Of a DNA stretch of 64,000 nucleotides, positions 35,290-48,161 are shown one piece after another. The stretch's first letter is position 1. Each line of letters starts with the position of its first letter. Below the pieces are notes generated by a model that saw only the letters and a list, made by a program, of their open reading frames with translations, had not been told where the DNA came from and did no database searches. The DNA is from Pollenia angustigena. Lineage: Eukaryota; Arthropoda; Insecta; Diptera; Polleniidae. The stretch is taken from positions 278,610,067 to 278,674,066 of the forward strand of contig OV884056.1 of the NCBI GenBank assembly GCA_930367215.1, given 5' to 3'. The position numbers were made by a program, and so were the translations under genes.

Positions 35290-36170
35290 TTTGATTTAAA
35301 AAACATTCAGTTATTTTTTAAAAAAATATAATAATATTCTTTAAATTAAAAAAACTGATTTTGACAGCCAAAGTAGGCATTTTTTAAGGCGAATTAAGGC
35401 GTTTCTACCTACTATGAATTAACCTTATATCAATATTATCTTTTTGTATATTGGTTTTAAAAATATGATCACCGTTATCATAAGGCACTTGTAGTGGATT
35501 GTGGAACAATATTCATGAAATTTAGTAGTGTTATTTCTAGTCTAATGCTATCTTCACATTTGCAGAGTTAATCAACTTAATCGCAATTAAGCTCTAATCA
35601 TATCAAAATCTTGGCGATCTTTCATACAAAAGTTTTGTTTATCACTTCCAATTGACATGATTTAAACTTGAACATTTCATTAATCAAATTGAATCATCTG
35701 AAATACCTAATACTGATGTAGCATCGGCCACAATAAACGTTCCTTCCAGGTATACTACAGATAAATAAATTTTCCATAAATAATTCATCATTGTTTACAA
35801 TTACAACAATTGTCTTATTGCTTTTTATTTAATAACCAGCTTTCAACTCAATTATCTGAAATGTAATGTGAATTGTTCAAATTATCTTACATTTTGCCTT
35901 AACGCGTTTATGAACTCAAATCTGAACATAACATTACTAGACTGTTGTAGACTAAAGTGAACCACTATTTCAATATTATTTGTTGCGGTTTTACGCATGT
36001 TAAAGTGCACTCCGAGAGTGAACTTAATACGAGATCTTTGGTAAATTTATGACCGATTTCCACGAAATTTGGTAACATTATTTGTGAAAAATTTTATGAT
36101 AACACTGTGCTCGAAATATACACTTTTTCTTTAAACAAACTGGGCACTTGTCGTTTTAACCTTAATCGGG
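35290..36170. repeat. AT-rich stretch with an old copy of the 150-bp tandem unit
   Basis: 35990-36130 contains 'gcggttttacgcatgttaa', 'atttatgaccgatttccacg' and 'aaatttggta', matching the tandem units at 13380-14190 and 51700-53290. The rest is non-coding. Confidence 0.5.
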
Positions 36171-36172
36171 TA

Positions 36173-36659
36173 CGCTTAAGGTAGAACTTCATAGCACGCG
36201 TTAGTGCGCGCACGCTCTGTAGACTTCTGTTAAAAAAAAGTTAAACTAGTGTTTTTTCATAGAACAAGCTACATGCAAAATTTTTTGACGCGTTTGCGCC
36301 AGAAAGTTGGTTAACTTTGAACTTTTTAACGCGTTGTGTATTTTTGACAAGTAATCAGCTGACAATAAAAAGAATAATTTAACAAATTTGTGAATCATGA
36401 AAGAAAAACTTATTGAACAGCTTAAAAAACATACAATATTAATATAAGAATACTAAATTCCATAAAATAATAAAATCTCGATATATGTACTTTCGAATCC
36501 GTTTTCAATGCACAAATAAATAAACAAATAAAAAACAGCTGACAGGAATTGGGTTTTTAACGCGCATTGTGCCACTTGCAATTTTTCATGAGCTAAAGTT
36601 TTTAAACGCACGACAAACGTCGACGAATTAACGCGTGTTATGTACTTCTACCTTTAAGC
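36173..36659. mobile_element. TIR element, ends around AAGGTAGAA...ACGCGTTA
   Basis: The left end reads CTTAAGGTAGAACTTCATAG then CACGCGTTA; the right end reads TAACGCGTGTTATGTACTTC then TACCTTTAAG. They are complementary over about 30 bp with several mismatches. It is inserted next to the dispersed repeat at 36660. TTAA lies at or next to both ends, which hints at a TTAA target, but the register differs by one base. Confidence 0.65.
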
Positions 36660-36974
36660 CAGTGGTGCTAGCTGTTTTTTTTTAAGGTTAGCTTTTGTTT
36701 TCCAGATATACCGTTATTTCAAAACTGTTTAGAAATTTTCTAAAATGTTGCCCCTGCAGCGCCTATGATGCCCCTAGATGGGTCAAATGTATGACCAACT
36801 CCAATTTATTTTCCATCTAAATCATTTATTTCCAACATACTTACCCGCTATCTCCATTCCTTAAGGGTGCTCCCATACAAAATGTTCAATGCAGACTAGA
36901 AATATATTGAAAAAAACGTCCCATAAATGCCCAGGAGTCGCCCCTAGTTGGATATAATGTATGACCTACCTCCA

Positions 36975-37005
<31 letters not shown>

Positions 37006-37290
37006 AAATGTTTCTAAAACGACTGCGCATATTAGAAAAAAAATTTCCTTTCTTAAATGTTCTTAAAAGAAATTTTATTGCGGAATTTCGAAGTAATTTC
37101 AATTAACTAAACCGTTTTTGACTTCCGCGAATATATGTTGGGCAACCTGCTCCATTTTCAAAATAACTGTATATCGCGAAAACAAGAGCTTAACTAAAAA
37201 ACGGTTAGCAACATTGGATTCAACGTAACCGAGTTATTTAAAAAGGCATGTGCCCGGCTTTTCTATTTGTTCAACTAGCATAGTGTAATG
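36660..37290. repeat. Dispersed repeat, two blocks facing opposite ways
   Basis: 36660-36800 carries 'ccagtggtgctagc...aaggttagctttt' and 'agatgggtcaaatgtatgac'. 37105-37290 carries the same repeat in the opposite sense ('taaccgtttttgac', 'aaaacaagagct', 'acggttagcaac'). Both match 14560-14830. A 26-bp A run lies between them at 36976-37001. Confidence 0.6.
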
Positions 37291-39245
37291 AGTGTATTCT
37301 GACACCAATTTATGTCCGTTTTTGGAATATAAATATCAATTTATTAGGAAGGTTGTTTAACATATAAGAAAAGTCTAAAACAATTTGACTCCAAAATTAT
37401 CCTTTTTTATTAAGTCTTTTGCAACTGAGCGTGATTTTAACAAACGGACAGACAAACGAACATTGCCAAGTCGACTTAGAACTACTCAAGGACCTAGAAA
37501 AAAAAAATTATAAAATTAAAAAGTCTTATTGGTGAAAAAACAAATTAACATCAATTTTTTTATATATTCGTCTACATTAAATATTAATTTTGAAGACAGC
37601 AGTAAAACGTGCATTAAAACGAGAAAAATCGATTTGTTTAAAAACGAAAAGTTTGCACAGAAATTAGTAAAATTTTTAGGACTTTTAATAACGATCTTTT
37701 TAACTTTAGAAAAAAGTAATTTAAGCAGGATTCAAAATTTAAGCAGGATTTAATAAATTTTGCAGTAAACGCTAGTAGTTAAGCCACTGTGCCTCTGTCT
37801 TAACATAAACGTGTAAATGGGAGTAGCAACCTGCAACATAAAATAATTCACCATACAATTAATACTCGTAATAAAAGCAAAAACAAAACAAAAATAACAA
37901 AATAACAGCATCATCAGCACTTGCCATGGCAATATCCAGCTGAGAATGTTTTCGTAAGTATAAATTGTAAAACAATTGCCATTCACTCGCTCTCTATTAC
38001 ATTGCACACAATGTATGCATCATCATGGTCCTCAACGAAATCATCAGCTAGCAGCTTCATAAAGTATCACCCACTGCCGCCAATCCAACTTTCCAAGACA
38101 AATACTCAAAAGTTTTATGTATGAATTTTTAGGCCCGACATTATTCCGTTCAAAGGAATATTAAAAAAATCTACATTTATATGAATTTAGTTGTGCTGTA
38201 GTTGTGATTAACAAACAAAAATACCAAAGTTTTTTTTTTCAGTCATACCATTACGGGCACCTTACAAAACTAACTGCACACACATTCTGATATCTGCATT
38301 ATTTTTGTGTTTTGCCTTTTACCAACAACAAATAAATTTTGTGTTGAATTGTTAACAAAACACTTGACTACAACAAGAAAACAAAAAAACAAACACACAA
38401 GCAAAGCAATCAACACAAATACTCTCTCTTTTTCAATCGTAAAAGAATATTCAAATGAACAGCCACTTGACAGGCTGTGAAATGCTCAAAGCGGAACGAA
38501 ACAATGGTAAATGGTCATCCGCAACAAGAACTTATGCAGAATAAAGCTGAGCTGTAAACTGTATGGTGTGGTGCTGAGCAGAGCTGTTAGCAGTTTATAT
38601 GAATTTTTAATAACTATGCCATTCTGCTTCTTTAGCCAAACAGCCAGAATTGGTTATCATCATGTGACAACATTGCCAGCAAAAATCACATACAACTTTT
38701 GTATAAGAACATCATCATTCTTGGCGCTGAAGATTATCATTAACATAATTATATTTAACATCTTCATTATCCTGTTTGTCTCGGCGTCATTGTCATGCTA
38801 CTGCAGTGTCATAACATGTGTTTTAGTTTATGTTTTCTTCATTTTTCCTATTACGATTTTATTTTGTCTGTTTATCTTTTTTTATTTTTGGTTTGTTGGT
38901 AAGTTTTTCCTTTTTGTGGTATGAAACGGAAAACGAAACATAAAACTAATTTGAGCGTATATCTGGAGAGTAATAAACATGCACGTTGAACATAAAGTTG
39001 GTAAAGGGTGGACTTTGTTAGTTGTTTGTGGGTGGTCTCCGTTGGTAAGTGCACAAAATTTTGCAATATTTTTAGGCATAAGAAGGCCTTATCGGGGACC
39101 ATTAAAACAAGGAGATAACTTTAGTACTAGTAATTTTAGTTTGAATAATCGGCCAAACCAAAATTTGACAAAATCGCACACTGGAAGGGAATCAAACTGG
39201 GAAAACTATGGAAAACTAACAACAGATTTCAATAAAATTTAACAT
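37291..39245. other. Non-coding stretch, unique-looking
   Basis: No recognisable gene or transposon. 37880-38110 and 38460-38830 are less AT-biased and have atcatc-type sequence, more like ordinary intergenic or intron DNA. A 137-codon frame at 38511-38924 is a long hydrophobic run from T-rich DNA without any domain, and I do not call it a gene. Confidence 0.4.
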
Positions 39246-39577
39246 ATTGGCAGATGTCATAATAATGTGAACAAAATTATAAGGTAAGTACAAAAATGGG
39301 AAAAATGTTAAAGAACTTCCAACCTCTAGCAGACCTAAAACTTTGTCCGACGTGGAGAAGAGGACAAAAGTGCGAAGAGTAAAGGCTAATCCCTGGCGCA
39401 GTACAGTAAAAATAGCAGAGGAGCGAGCAATAACATTAGGAGCAAGTGTTAACGGCAGTACTGTTCGCTAAGCACTACATGAACATGGGATATATCGTAG
39501 TGATCCCAGAAAAAATCGTCTGGAATATGCGAAAAAGCAACACAACAAAAATATATTTTCTTTATGGGCCAAAAAAT
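39246..39577 (+). pseudogene. Tc1-like transposase N-terminal fragment, left arm
   Basis: Plus-strand frames read NVNKIIR, a frameshift, KNVKELPTSSRPKTLSDVEK, then RTKVRRVKANPWRSTVKIAEERA and ASVNGSTVR, a stop, ALHEHGIYRSDPRKNRLEYA. This is the linker and second helix-turn-helix of a Tc1-type DNA-binding domain. The first about 35 residues and all of the catalytic domain are absent. Positions 39246-39515 form a near-perfect inverted repeat with 39652-39921. Confidence 0.8.
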
Positions 39578-39921
39578 ATTTATTTACCTTCGTTTTTATG
39601 CTTTTTAATATATTCCTGACGATTTTGTTGAATTTTACAGATACAAGTGGCTTTTTTCTGGGATCACTACGATATATCCCAAGTTCATGTAGTGCTTAGC
39701 GAACAGTACTGCCGTTAACACTTGCTCCTAATGTTATTGCTCGCTCCTTTGCTATTTTTACTGTACTGCGCCAGGGATTAGCCTTTACTCTTCGCACTTT
39801 TGTCCTCTTCTCCACGTCGGACAAAGTTTTAGGTCTGCTAGAGGGTGGAAGTTCTTTAACATTTTTCTCATTTTTGTACTTACCTTATAATTTTGTTCAC
39901 ATTATTATGACATCTGCCAAT
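39246..39921. repeat. 270-bp inverted repeat of transposase 5' halves
   Basis: Arms 39246-39515 and 39652-39921 are almost identical in reverse complement (a handful of differences). The 136-bp centre is two different continuations of the same gene meeting tail to tail. Confidence 0.9.
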
Positions 39922-40008
39922 AGTACTGCCAATTTCCCTCAAAGATTTGCCTTCAGATGCCAATTTTACCACTAAATTACGAGTTTCTACTGTAGTCTGC
40001 TTCCTCAT
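39583..40008 (-). pseudogene. Tc1-like transposase N-terminal fragment, right arm
   Basis: The minus strand starts ATG at 40008: MRKQTTVETRNLVVKLASEG, then KSLREIGSTIGRCHNNVNKI (a paired-type helix-turn-helix). A frameshift at AGGTAAG follows, then KNVKELPPSSRPKTLSDVEK... and STVR, a stop, ALHELGIYRSDPRKKPLVSV. A shifted frame continues QNRQEYIKKHKNEGK. Both the frameshift and the in-frame TAA are identical in the left arm. The catalytic domain is missing. Confidence 0.85.
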
Positions 40009-40009
40009 G

Positions 40010-42080
40010 ACAACTTTTACTTACAAACTAAAGTTAACATGACTTTTAATGGATCAGTATAGATAGAAAAGATAATTAAACATCCGTAATATGATTGTAA
40101 GAAGAAAAAAACAAAAAACTAGGGGTCAAATTACCTTTACGACGCAGGAACATGGAAATAATATGAGATTGTACACTTTTTTTGACGCGTAAAATAAGGC
40201 GTTTTCTGAGATTAATGTTAATTTGAACATGAAGAAGAAATAAATGACAAATTTTTTTTATTAAAATAAACAAGTACTGAATACACTTCAAAAACATAAA
40301 AACAGATTTTTTGTACTGTCCCCCTTTTAACATCTACGGACTTATAAATGTGGAACTGATCGGTGTACACTTTCTTCTGACGCTGACTGTACATTGTATT
40401 GCTCATATTTAGATGTCGACCACTTCTATTGTCGGTTAAGAAACATTTGGAACAAAAATATATATTTTTTATCAATATTCTAACAACTTTCTAGCATGCA
40501 TTGAACATGTAAATCGTTTTTGCTGAAGTAAAGGCAAGTGAACATTTAATATCCTTTTAACTATGACTTAAAACCTTCTTCTTACAATAACTTAACAATA
40601 TACCCATCTTAATACACAAACACACTTACATTCGCTTAAATGAATTTCCCTATCAAAAAACACATGTGTTGGAGGATTTATGTTCTGTTAAAGTAACGAT
40701 TATTTGTACAAATTTTTAGTTTAATGAACGAAACAACTTTCTCTTTAACTAACGTGACAAAAAAGCATACACAAATTATAATTTATTAAACACAAAATTG
40801 TAGTTTAATTAAATAGAACATACTCAAATAGCTTTTTTAAAAACTTTTCAACGACTCCGTTTTAATTTCACGTTTTATGTTGCAGAAATGAAAAAAAAAA
40901 AAAAAATTAAATCAAAAACTATATGGAAGGAATTAAGTGTTTATGTTGCAACAACATTAATATTTAGCCAAGGTCAATATTCCACATATACACTCACCAA
41001 CACCAAAACACACTTGTATACGAAGTGATACACATACAACCGTAGTTGTTGTTGGATTTCGACAACTGTCAATGATTCGTTGTCTTTTGCATTTTGAAAA
41101 AAGATTCGTATTTGTTTTTTTCATAATTGCACTTAGAGAAATACTCATTTGTTCATAATAAAACAGAAAAAAAGCTTACAAAAGTGACATTTTTTGCAGT
41201 TACGTTTATAGCTAAGGAAAGGCGAAAAAGCACTTGGTGACAATTACTCACACTGGCAAAATCAAACACAACCACACTCAGATATGACTACACATTTGTT
41301 TTGACACGTTTTTTTAATTTATGTTTAGTTTTTTTTACGATTTCCTTTTATCTCAGGTTTATAATAAAATAAAATTATGCCGCAAAAATTCAAAGAATTA
41401 ATCTGTCTGAAAAGTACTTGATATTTTTTTTATATTTTTTTGCAAAATGTTGAAATTCAAAGGCATCCATTCTTTTGATAGATGTTAAACGAGCAATTTA
41501 AAGTAGTTTAAAAAAAATATTGATTGTAGAAACATGTTAAACTTATATTCTAAAATTAATATTGTGTGCTTTATTAAATTAATTTATTCAAAAATGAACA
41601 GACGGTTTGGTAAAAAAACGGTCTACGTATGTTGGAAAGGTTAATTTTTTATTTATTTATTTTTAAATCTACAAAGCACGGGAATAATCGTTCTTTGGAC
41701 GATAATAAGTCCTCTTAAAATTAAAATATGAACATAAACAATAACACTAAATAAGTCCCATTCGCGATCAGTGCAAAATTGGCCATAGTATTTATGTAGG
41801 AACCCCTCCGGAAATTTATTTAGCCTAAGGAAAAACTTTTTGCAAATATAAATCACTTGCTGGATTTGCTTAAAATTCCCACATTATTTTTTTTTAATTG
41901 TTGATTTAAAGACATAGATTTACCTAGAAGTGCAAACCAGTAAAACAGAAAGAATGTTGATTAAGGTCGTTTCGGGCTGGAAAATTTATTGAAGAATGGC
42001 TTATAAAAGTGAAGCATAACAGGAATAGAAAACGAAATAAAATTAAAATTTGACTCAATCCATTCCATTCTCTAGTTAAC
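40010..42080. other. Non-coding stretch
   Basis: AT-rich with no gene. Short open frames (40076-40475, 40957-41148, 41653-41856) lack domains. 40970-41300 has CA-rich patches like ordinary fly intergenic DNA. Confidence 0.4.
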
Positions 42081-42970
42081 ATTTACCATACTGTTCTGCC
42101 CATAATATGGTTGAGTATTTTTGACCAACCTATAAAAATTTTCAAACATATTATGGTTAATTTTGACCATGCTAAGTTTAATATTGACTATTAGACTGGC
42201 CAACGCGTGTATGGAAAAGTAAAAGTATATTCCAATACTTTCTCCACAAGCTTGATTTTGTTTCTTTTACTAAAATATATGTTTACACCAAAAGTTGGAT
42301 CAATAGGACAATATTTAAAGGTCGCGATGAATGGCGACTTTTATGTTTCACATGTTATACCTATCACATGCATTTGCTTTTAGCTAATCATTATTGTACT
42401 ACTTGTTTATGTATTGGAGAAACTTTTTCACACTTTTCTTTGATCTTTACTAGATTTACATTTGTTAAAATTCAAATATATTCATCCCTCTACATAATTA
42501 TTTAACTTATTTTGAATGAAGAATTACAAGAAACGAGTTTAGAGGGATTATGTTGAAATTTCTGACAGTGAGTCAAATTCATCGCACGAAGAAGTTAAGT
42601 TTCGCAAAAAACAAAATACAACTAAACCAATAAAAATGAAAACTGTTTTTTAAGACGACTTAATTGGATCTATTGACCGTGTAAGTCTATCTAACCCCGA
42701 AAAATCATTTAACTATCGCAACCTCTAAATATTGACCGATTGTGCTCAAATTTGCACAGACAATTTTTAAGCACTATTCGAACAGGATCAGCGTTGTGGA
42801 GCGAGAATATTCGATACTTTTGTATTTTGGGCCACCCTATTGACCATGTTATGGTTAATTTCAACAAAATTATAATTAATTTTTACCTAATTATGGGTTA
42901 TTCAGACCAAGTTATGGTAAACTTTAACCATATTATGGTCATGTTAACAAAATAAGGTTACCTTGTACAT
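42080..42970. repeat. Scattered 'accatatTATGGTta' repeats
   Basis: Short inverted motifs (TTATGGTTAA / TTAACCATAA) recur at 42095-42190 and 42840-42960. Similar phrases lie at 19252-19360 and 52720-52820. They look like ends of related AT-rich MITEs. No coding content. Confidence 0.4.
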
Positions 42971-43269
42971 TGTTTAAATCCAATAATAGAATACGGTTTC
43001 GGGTATATGTAAATGAAACTAAAACCCATTTTTAAAAATCATTTCAACCGATTTAAGTTCCTTCAAAAAACTAGTAACGGCACACATTTCGTAATTCTAA
43101 AGGAATGTGCACACTTATAGGTTTGTTCACACGAAGAAGAAATAAAAAAAACATGACCACTAAATTTATCAACCGTTCTGTTTATTTTTACCACGTTTTG
43201 TTGATTTAGTTTACCTTATTTCAAAAAAAAGATAGATCTTGGAAAAGTACAAATTTTGTAATAAATAAA

Positions 43270-44275
43270 CAGCCTGTCCCACGATGCCAACTGCCATCGT
43301 TTGCTTGAATTTTCAAAGACAAACAGCTGATTTGCGGCCCACTAACTATTTTCAGTACGAAAAGTCGATCGACAATGCAAGCGACCGATAACGTAACAGT
43401 TTTCATACAAATTTGAGGCTCACTAAGAAATATGATGCGACCATAAATTCCATATTCAGTCACTTGTATTGTGGTTGTCGATAGCGGCAATTTGTTAAAA
43501 TATTAAACACAATTTTTTTTTAAAACACAAGCACTTAATATTTTTTTTTATTATAAATTTTTTTTATAAATGGTGCTTATAAAATTATTTGGGTTTTCAA
43601 AAGATTTTTCATAAAATTCTGTTCTATATAGTTTTTTACTGCTTTGTTTATTTTAAATTAACTGCCTTGTTGTCTATTCCCTAGAGGGCAGCGAACTGAC
43701 ACAAAAGTAGTCCCGTGATAGGTCTTTGGTGGTAGCGACCGGTTCTAGTTCTAACACTTTTTATGAATAAGACCTATCACTTTTACATGGGGTTGTTATT
43801 GGAGGGGGTCAGTTGACACCATTTGATCAGTCACACATCTATTCTCAATGAACGTGTTTACTCTCAGTTACTACAATGTAGTATTATTTCAATTAAACAA
43901 GTCCTAGAATTAAATTCAAAAACCATAATTTTAGAAAGTCCCAAAAATGTGTCCCACCACCAGTGAAGACTGTACTGAAATTTATTACTAGTCTGTTGGA
44001 CCAATTGACACAAATTTCCTGCAGGGTAATGTTGTTTTGTTTTTAGCACAGAGTTGTTTTTTTATGGCATTTATATGATTTGTCGATTTTTATTTCCAAA
44101 TGAGATATTTTCCAAATTTGTGGAATTGTGGATGTGGCAATACTTAATGGATTACGTTAGAAACGTAAAACCAGCCGACCAACTAGTCGAAAGTTAGTGG
44201 GCCGCTAAACAGAACGATAATGAGTGACTTGTTTTCGCTCGCTTAAGTCGTCGATCGATATCGAGGGCCAGGCTG
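43270..44275. mobile_element. Possible TIR element, ends CAGCCTGTCCC / GGGCCAGGCTG
   Basis: The 11-bp ends match with one mismatch. A perfect 13-bp subterminal inverted pair, GCGGCCCACTAAC (43334-43346) and GTTAGTGGGCCGC (44193-44205), lies 64-70 bp inside each end. A further short hairpin (GTGATAGGTCTT / AAGACCTATCAC) is at 43712-43782. No target duplication was found and no transposase is seen. Confidence 0.45.
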
Positions 44276-45001
44276 GAAGTTTGATCCCATAAAGATTATT
44301 CAAATTTAAACAAATGTTCAAGAAAAAATAGTGGTTAAATGTAGGTTGTCAAATATTTGTTAAGTGTGACCATAGCTTAACTCTTTTATAAATATAAGCG
44401 TGTCTGTATTGGTATATAATTGATCAAAAGCTTATTTAATTCTTGATTTTGAATTTCAGTTTACCCAGAGTAAAATTATTTAACTTGTTGGAGTTGGAGT
44501 ACAAAATACCGACAATCACTTAAACTAGCAAAAATTAACGAAAAAGTTGTATATAGTAGCTGATCATGTCTAATAAAGACTCTTTTAAAATTAATACTGA
44601 GTATGAGGACATTTCAAAAACTCGCATAAATTGAAAATGTATAATAGTGTTAAAACAATTTGTAATGAAATGCCAAAAAAATACGTAAAGAAATCTATCA
44701 GTGGGATGGCTCTCACCATTTTACGATATTTTTTTACGATGAGTTTTAATTTTATTCAGTGTTGCCAATTTAGCCATTTAGTGGCTAGATTTAGCCAATT
44801 TTCACCCTGTATAGCCATTAAAAAATGAGTTTAGCCATTAGCCATTTTTTTTAGCCATTTTTCAACTTGTTTAGCCATAAAATTTTTTTGCGGTTTTTCT
44901 TTTAAAAGAATTATTTTTTATTTTATTATAAAAATTTATAAAAGTAAAATAAACATTTTGAACAATTAAAACACCTTTTATTTAAATAACAACTTTTACA
45001 A

Positions 45002-45723
45002 ATGTTGAAAATCGCTATAAACCATGACGCTGAAACATCTTTCAAAATAAAGGAACAGTATTCCACTATTAAATTTATTAAATGGATCAACACAAACATC
45101 GCTGTTTCTTTCTGGTTGCAAGTATTTCAATAAAGGGATGCAGGTGGTAACAAAATTGTTTTAGAAATTTCAGAATTGACTATAAAGTTGCTCTCACTTC
45201 CATGGTCTAATGCTGAAGTAGAGAGGGTGTTTAGCCAAGTAAACATCGTTAAAAGTAATTTGAGAAATAGGTTACCTTAAGCAACCGTTAATTCGATTTT
45301 ATCAATTAGGTAAATATTTTTACCATAAAAATACAATATTTATACCACCACCACAATAGTGGAGAAGGTACTATGCGTTTGTGCTGATGTCTGTAACACC
45401 TTAAAATATTGGTCCTTAGAACATCTTTACGTATACCGATTAACTCAGAATCACTTTCTGAGTCGAATTAACGATGTTTGTCCGGCTGATAAAATTGGTA
45501 CAAAGGTTGTAATGTGGTGTAGAGTATCATAAAGTCGGGCTTAACCGACTATACTTTTTTATTTTTTTTAGTGTGGATCTGGACTCAAAAGGTTGGATAA
45601 ATGTTGTCGTGATTATGATTTACCTTCAAAATTATTTAAACTTATGATTATTTTAAAATAATGAGTGATTCCTATGAGATGAACAATAACGACATCGAAT
45701 TTTTCGATGATTTAATTTTTTAA
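45002..45723 (+). pseudogene. hAT transposase C-terminal (dimerisation) region, interrupted
   Basis: Starting at 45002 the frame reads MLKIAINHDAETSFKIKEQY and continues KWINTNIAVSFWLQVFQ, a stop, RDAGGNKIVLEISELT, then IKLLSLPWSNAEVERVFSQV and NIVKSNLRNRLP, a stop, ATVNSILSIR. The LSLPxSNAxxERVFSxVN block is the hallmark of the hAT dimerisation domain. A foreign repeat (about 45340-45565) splits the frame, which then resumes GLKRLDKCCRDYDLPSKLFKL and ends ...DIEFFDDLIF at 45723. The catalytic N-terminal part is missing. Confidence 0.85.
45340..45565 (-). repeat. Dispersed 'gacggacat'-type repeat nested in the hAT frame
   Basis: An inverted, shortened copy of the repeat at 16150-16735: 'caccacaatagtggag', 'tgtgctgatgtctgtaacac', 'tcagaatcactttctgagtc' and 'aagtcgggcttaaccgac'. 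It is inserted within the hAT coding sequence, so it arrived later. Confidence 0.8.
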
Positions 45724-45960
45724 TATTAATTTATTTTAATATTAATTTACGTTTATTCTTATTTAACAAATTGATCTTAACTAACAATTTCATCGTAAAC
45801 AACTTTAAATTAATTATTTCTGTTTTGTTATTGAATTTTAATGTGTTTTTATTTAAGAAAGCTTTTAGCCATTTTTAGCCCATTTTTTTCCATTTTTTAG
45901 CCATTTTTCCGTAAATTTAGCCATTTTGGGTCACCAAGTTTTGGCAACACTGATTTTATA

Positions 45961-47690
45961 AGAGTTGTGCTTTTACTTAAACACGCAAAGGAAATTAGGG
46001 TAGGAAAATTAATATTTTGTTCACAAATTTTCATTGATAAAAAAATGCAAACTTATAAAAATATATACAGAAATAAAAAATTTTGAGTGTTGTAATTTTT
46101 TTTTTTTTAATAATTTCGCAACAGCATCTGAATAAAAATTAAGAAAGAAGTACTTTTTCCATTAACAAAAGGTAGCTCTTAAAAAATCATTAAAAAAACC
46201 TTTATCCAAGAAATACTTTTTACCATAGAACACATTATAAAAAGAACCGTTATACAAGCAGAGCCATTTTAAATATGCGTCTTTGCAAACTTAGTTTGAA
46301 ACAAGTAACTTTTTTCCTTACTTTTCTAACTTTTTTATAAGTATATTTTTACAAAAAAGTAACTGTAAACAAAAAAGTGCCCTTTTGCAAGGAGTATTTT
46401 TCTAATAAAAAAATTTGCTACTTTCAATAAAAAATACTGTTTAACAAATTAACATAAAAGTACTAGACTATAAAAGAGATAATTAAAGACGTAGCACTAT
46501 TTTCAAAAATGCACTTTTTACACAAACCTATTTTCAGTTGCAAATTTACAGCCTATTTCACGATGTCGAAAGATTTCTCTATTTCGCAAAACTACGTTTG
46601 AAACACAAACTAATTCTTAAATTTCGTTTTTGCTTCAAATGTAGTTGTGCAAATGAAAGCAGTAAGTACGTTTATTGTTTTAAATTTGATAAATGCACAC
46701 CAGCCCAGCCCATGTTTAAATGATAATGATCATTATTATTGCGTATGAGTAATATTTGTAATTTATATTATTCATGCAAAACAAAACAAGACAAAAACAA
46801 TGAGAATTCTTATTAATCGAAAGAAATAAAAATAAAAAACATTTTTTAATAAACGTATGCTTTTAATAAAAAAACCGGCTAATGAATTATCTGAAATTGT
46901 TTTAAAGGTTTTGGCACTCGTACAACTTGTGTTGGCTTTAATACAAAAAGGGCAATGCCTCCCTCCTATTGTATGTAAAATATATTTATAAGCAATAAAA
47001 ATATTTAAAATACATACATTTATGTTAATAGTTAGCAAAAAGTTTGGTTTTTTTTTTTAATAAAAGAAAAAATGCATTTTACTATCTTTAAAGTCTATAC
47101 AATCTAAGTGCTGACAATTATTTTTATTTAAATGTCAACAAAATTTCAACATAAAGTAATTATTGTTCATTAATATCTTATTTTAATTTTACCTCAGTGT
47201 ATATTTTGGAATTAAAATCCCAAAACAGTGTTAAATGCCGCAAAGCCGAAAATGCACGTGGTTATTTGACCAAATTTGTGCACAAACACAAACAAATACA
47301 TATACAGAGCACTTGTGTAGACCGAAACAAACGGTGCACAAAAACAACTTGTACATTTACAAAGAGATAACACAACTACATTAATATGCACAAACACATT
47401 CTTTGAAATGCAAACGTAGCAGCAGCATCAAAACAGCATCACAACAACAATAAAAAATTGCATGCCATACAGCACCCTCAACTATGAGAACAATAAAGCT
47501 GTTGAAATACTCATATGTTTTTATGCATCTGTATGTGCACTTCATACATATTTATTCTGCAAGGATGATATAGAATTGGACAAACTTTTGCAAACACACA
47601 CACACACATGCACTTGAATATGTACATTCCCATGCATAAATAACGTAAAATTACAACAACTGCAGAACGAAACCGTCTTTTTGTTTTTGT
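45961..47690. other. Non-coding stretch
   Basis: No transposon ends or gene recognised. From about 46500 the sequence becomes less repetitive, and 47200-47690 is CA-rich with an (AC) run at 47593-47607, like sequence upstream of fly genes. Confidence 0.4.
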
Positions 47691-48161
47691 AGACTATGTT
47701 ATTACAACAACGTCACTTTATGCTAACAGTATCATCTCTTTGCTGTGTTTTTCTTACTCTCTGAAAGCCACTGCCACTTACTTCGTTACTGAGCTCATTT
47801 ACGTTCACGAAGGCAGCATCATCTACAACGACTGCAAAACTTTACTCGTGTCTACACAAACACTTTTTGACAAACAAACACTCACATCTTTTATCACACA
47901 CACGAAGGTAGAGCAATCAAACACGATAAGAGAAGAATTTTGCAGAATTATTCGTGGCAGAGCAGACATGTATGGGGTTCGTTTGTGTAAGTTCGTTTAT
48001 TTGGTTCATTGTGTTTCATGCGCAGCAGAATAACTGTTACCAACAAACGAACAACCATCTTTGTACCAACTAATGATAATAATGATGATGATGGTCGTCA
48101 TTATCGCTTTAAACATGATTCCATTTGTTGTGCTGATGATGATAGTGATACCAACTTAACG
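47691..48161 (+). promoter_or_regulatory. Putative upstream regulatory region
   Basis: A less AT-biased, non-repetitive stretch directly upstream of the TATA box, with 'gataataatgatgatgatgg' and many short CA/TG motifs. A 97-codon open frame (47740-48033) has no domain and no clear start context. I treat it as incidental. Confidence 0.3.

Larger units (their letters stand above)
44757..45952. mobile_element. hAT element with 8-bp duplication (7 of 8)
   Basis: The ends are CAGTGTTGCCAA (44757-44768) and TTGGCAACACTG (45941-45952). The flanking 8-mers are ATTTTATT (44749-44756) and ATTTTATA (45953-45960). Both ends are followed by many copies of 'tagccattt'. The body contains a hAT transposase C-terminal region. 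CAG-type ends, an 8-bp duplication and the protein together make hAT secure. Confidence 0.88.

Noticed and set aside
38511..38924. 137-codon open frame on the plus strand
   Set aside because: The protein is a run of Ile, Phe, Leu and Val produced by T-rich DNA. There is no domain, start context or splice signal to support it.
47740..48033. 97-codon open frame upstream of the putative promoter
   Set aside because: No domain and no convincing start. It is better explained as regulatory-type DNA that happens to lack stops.
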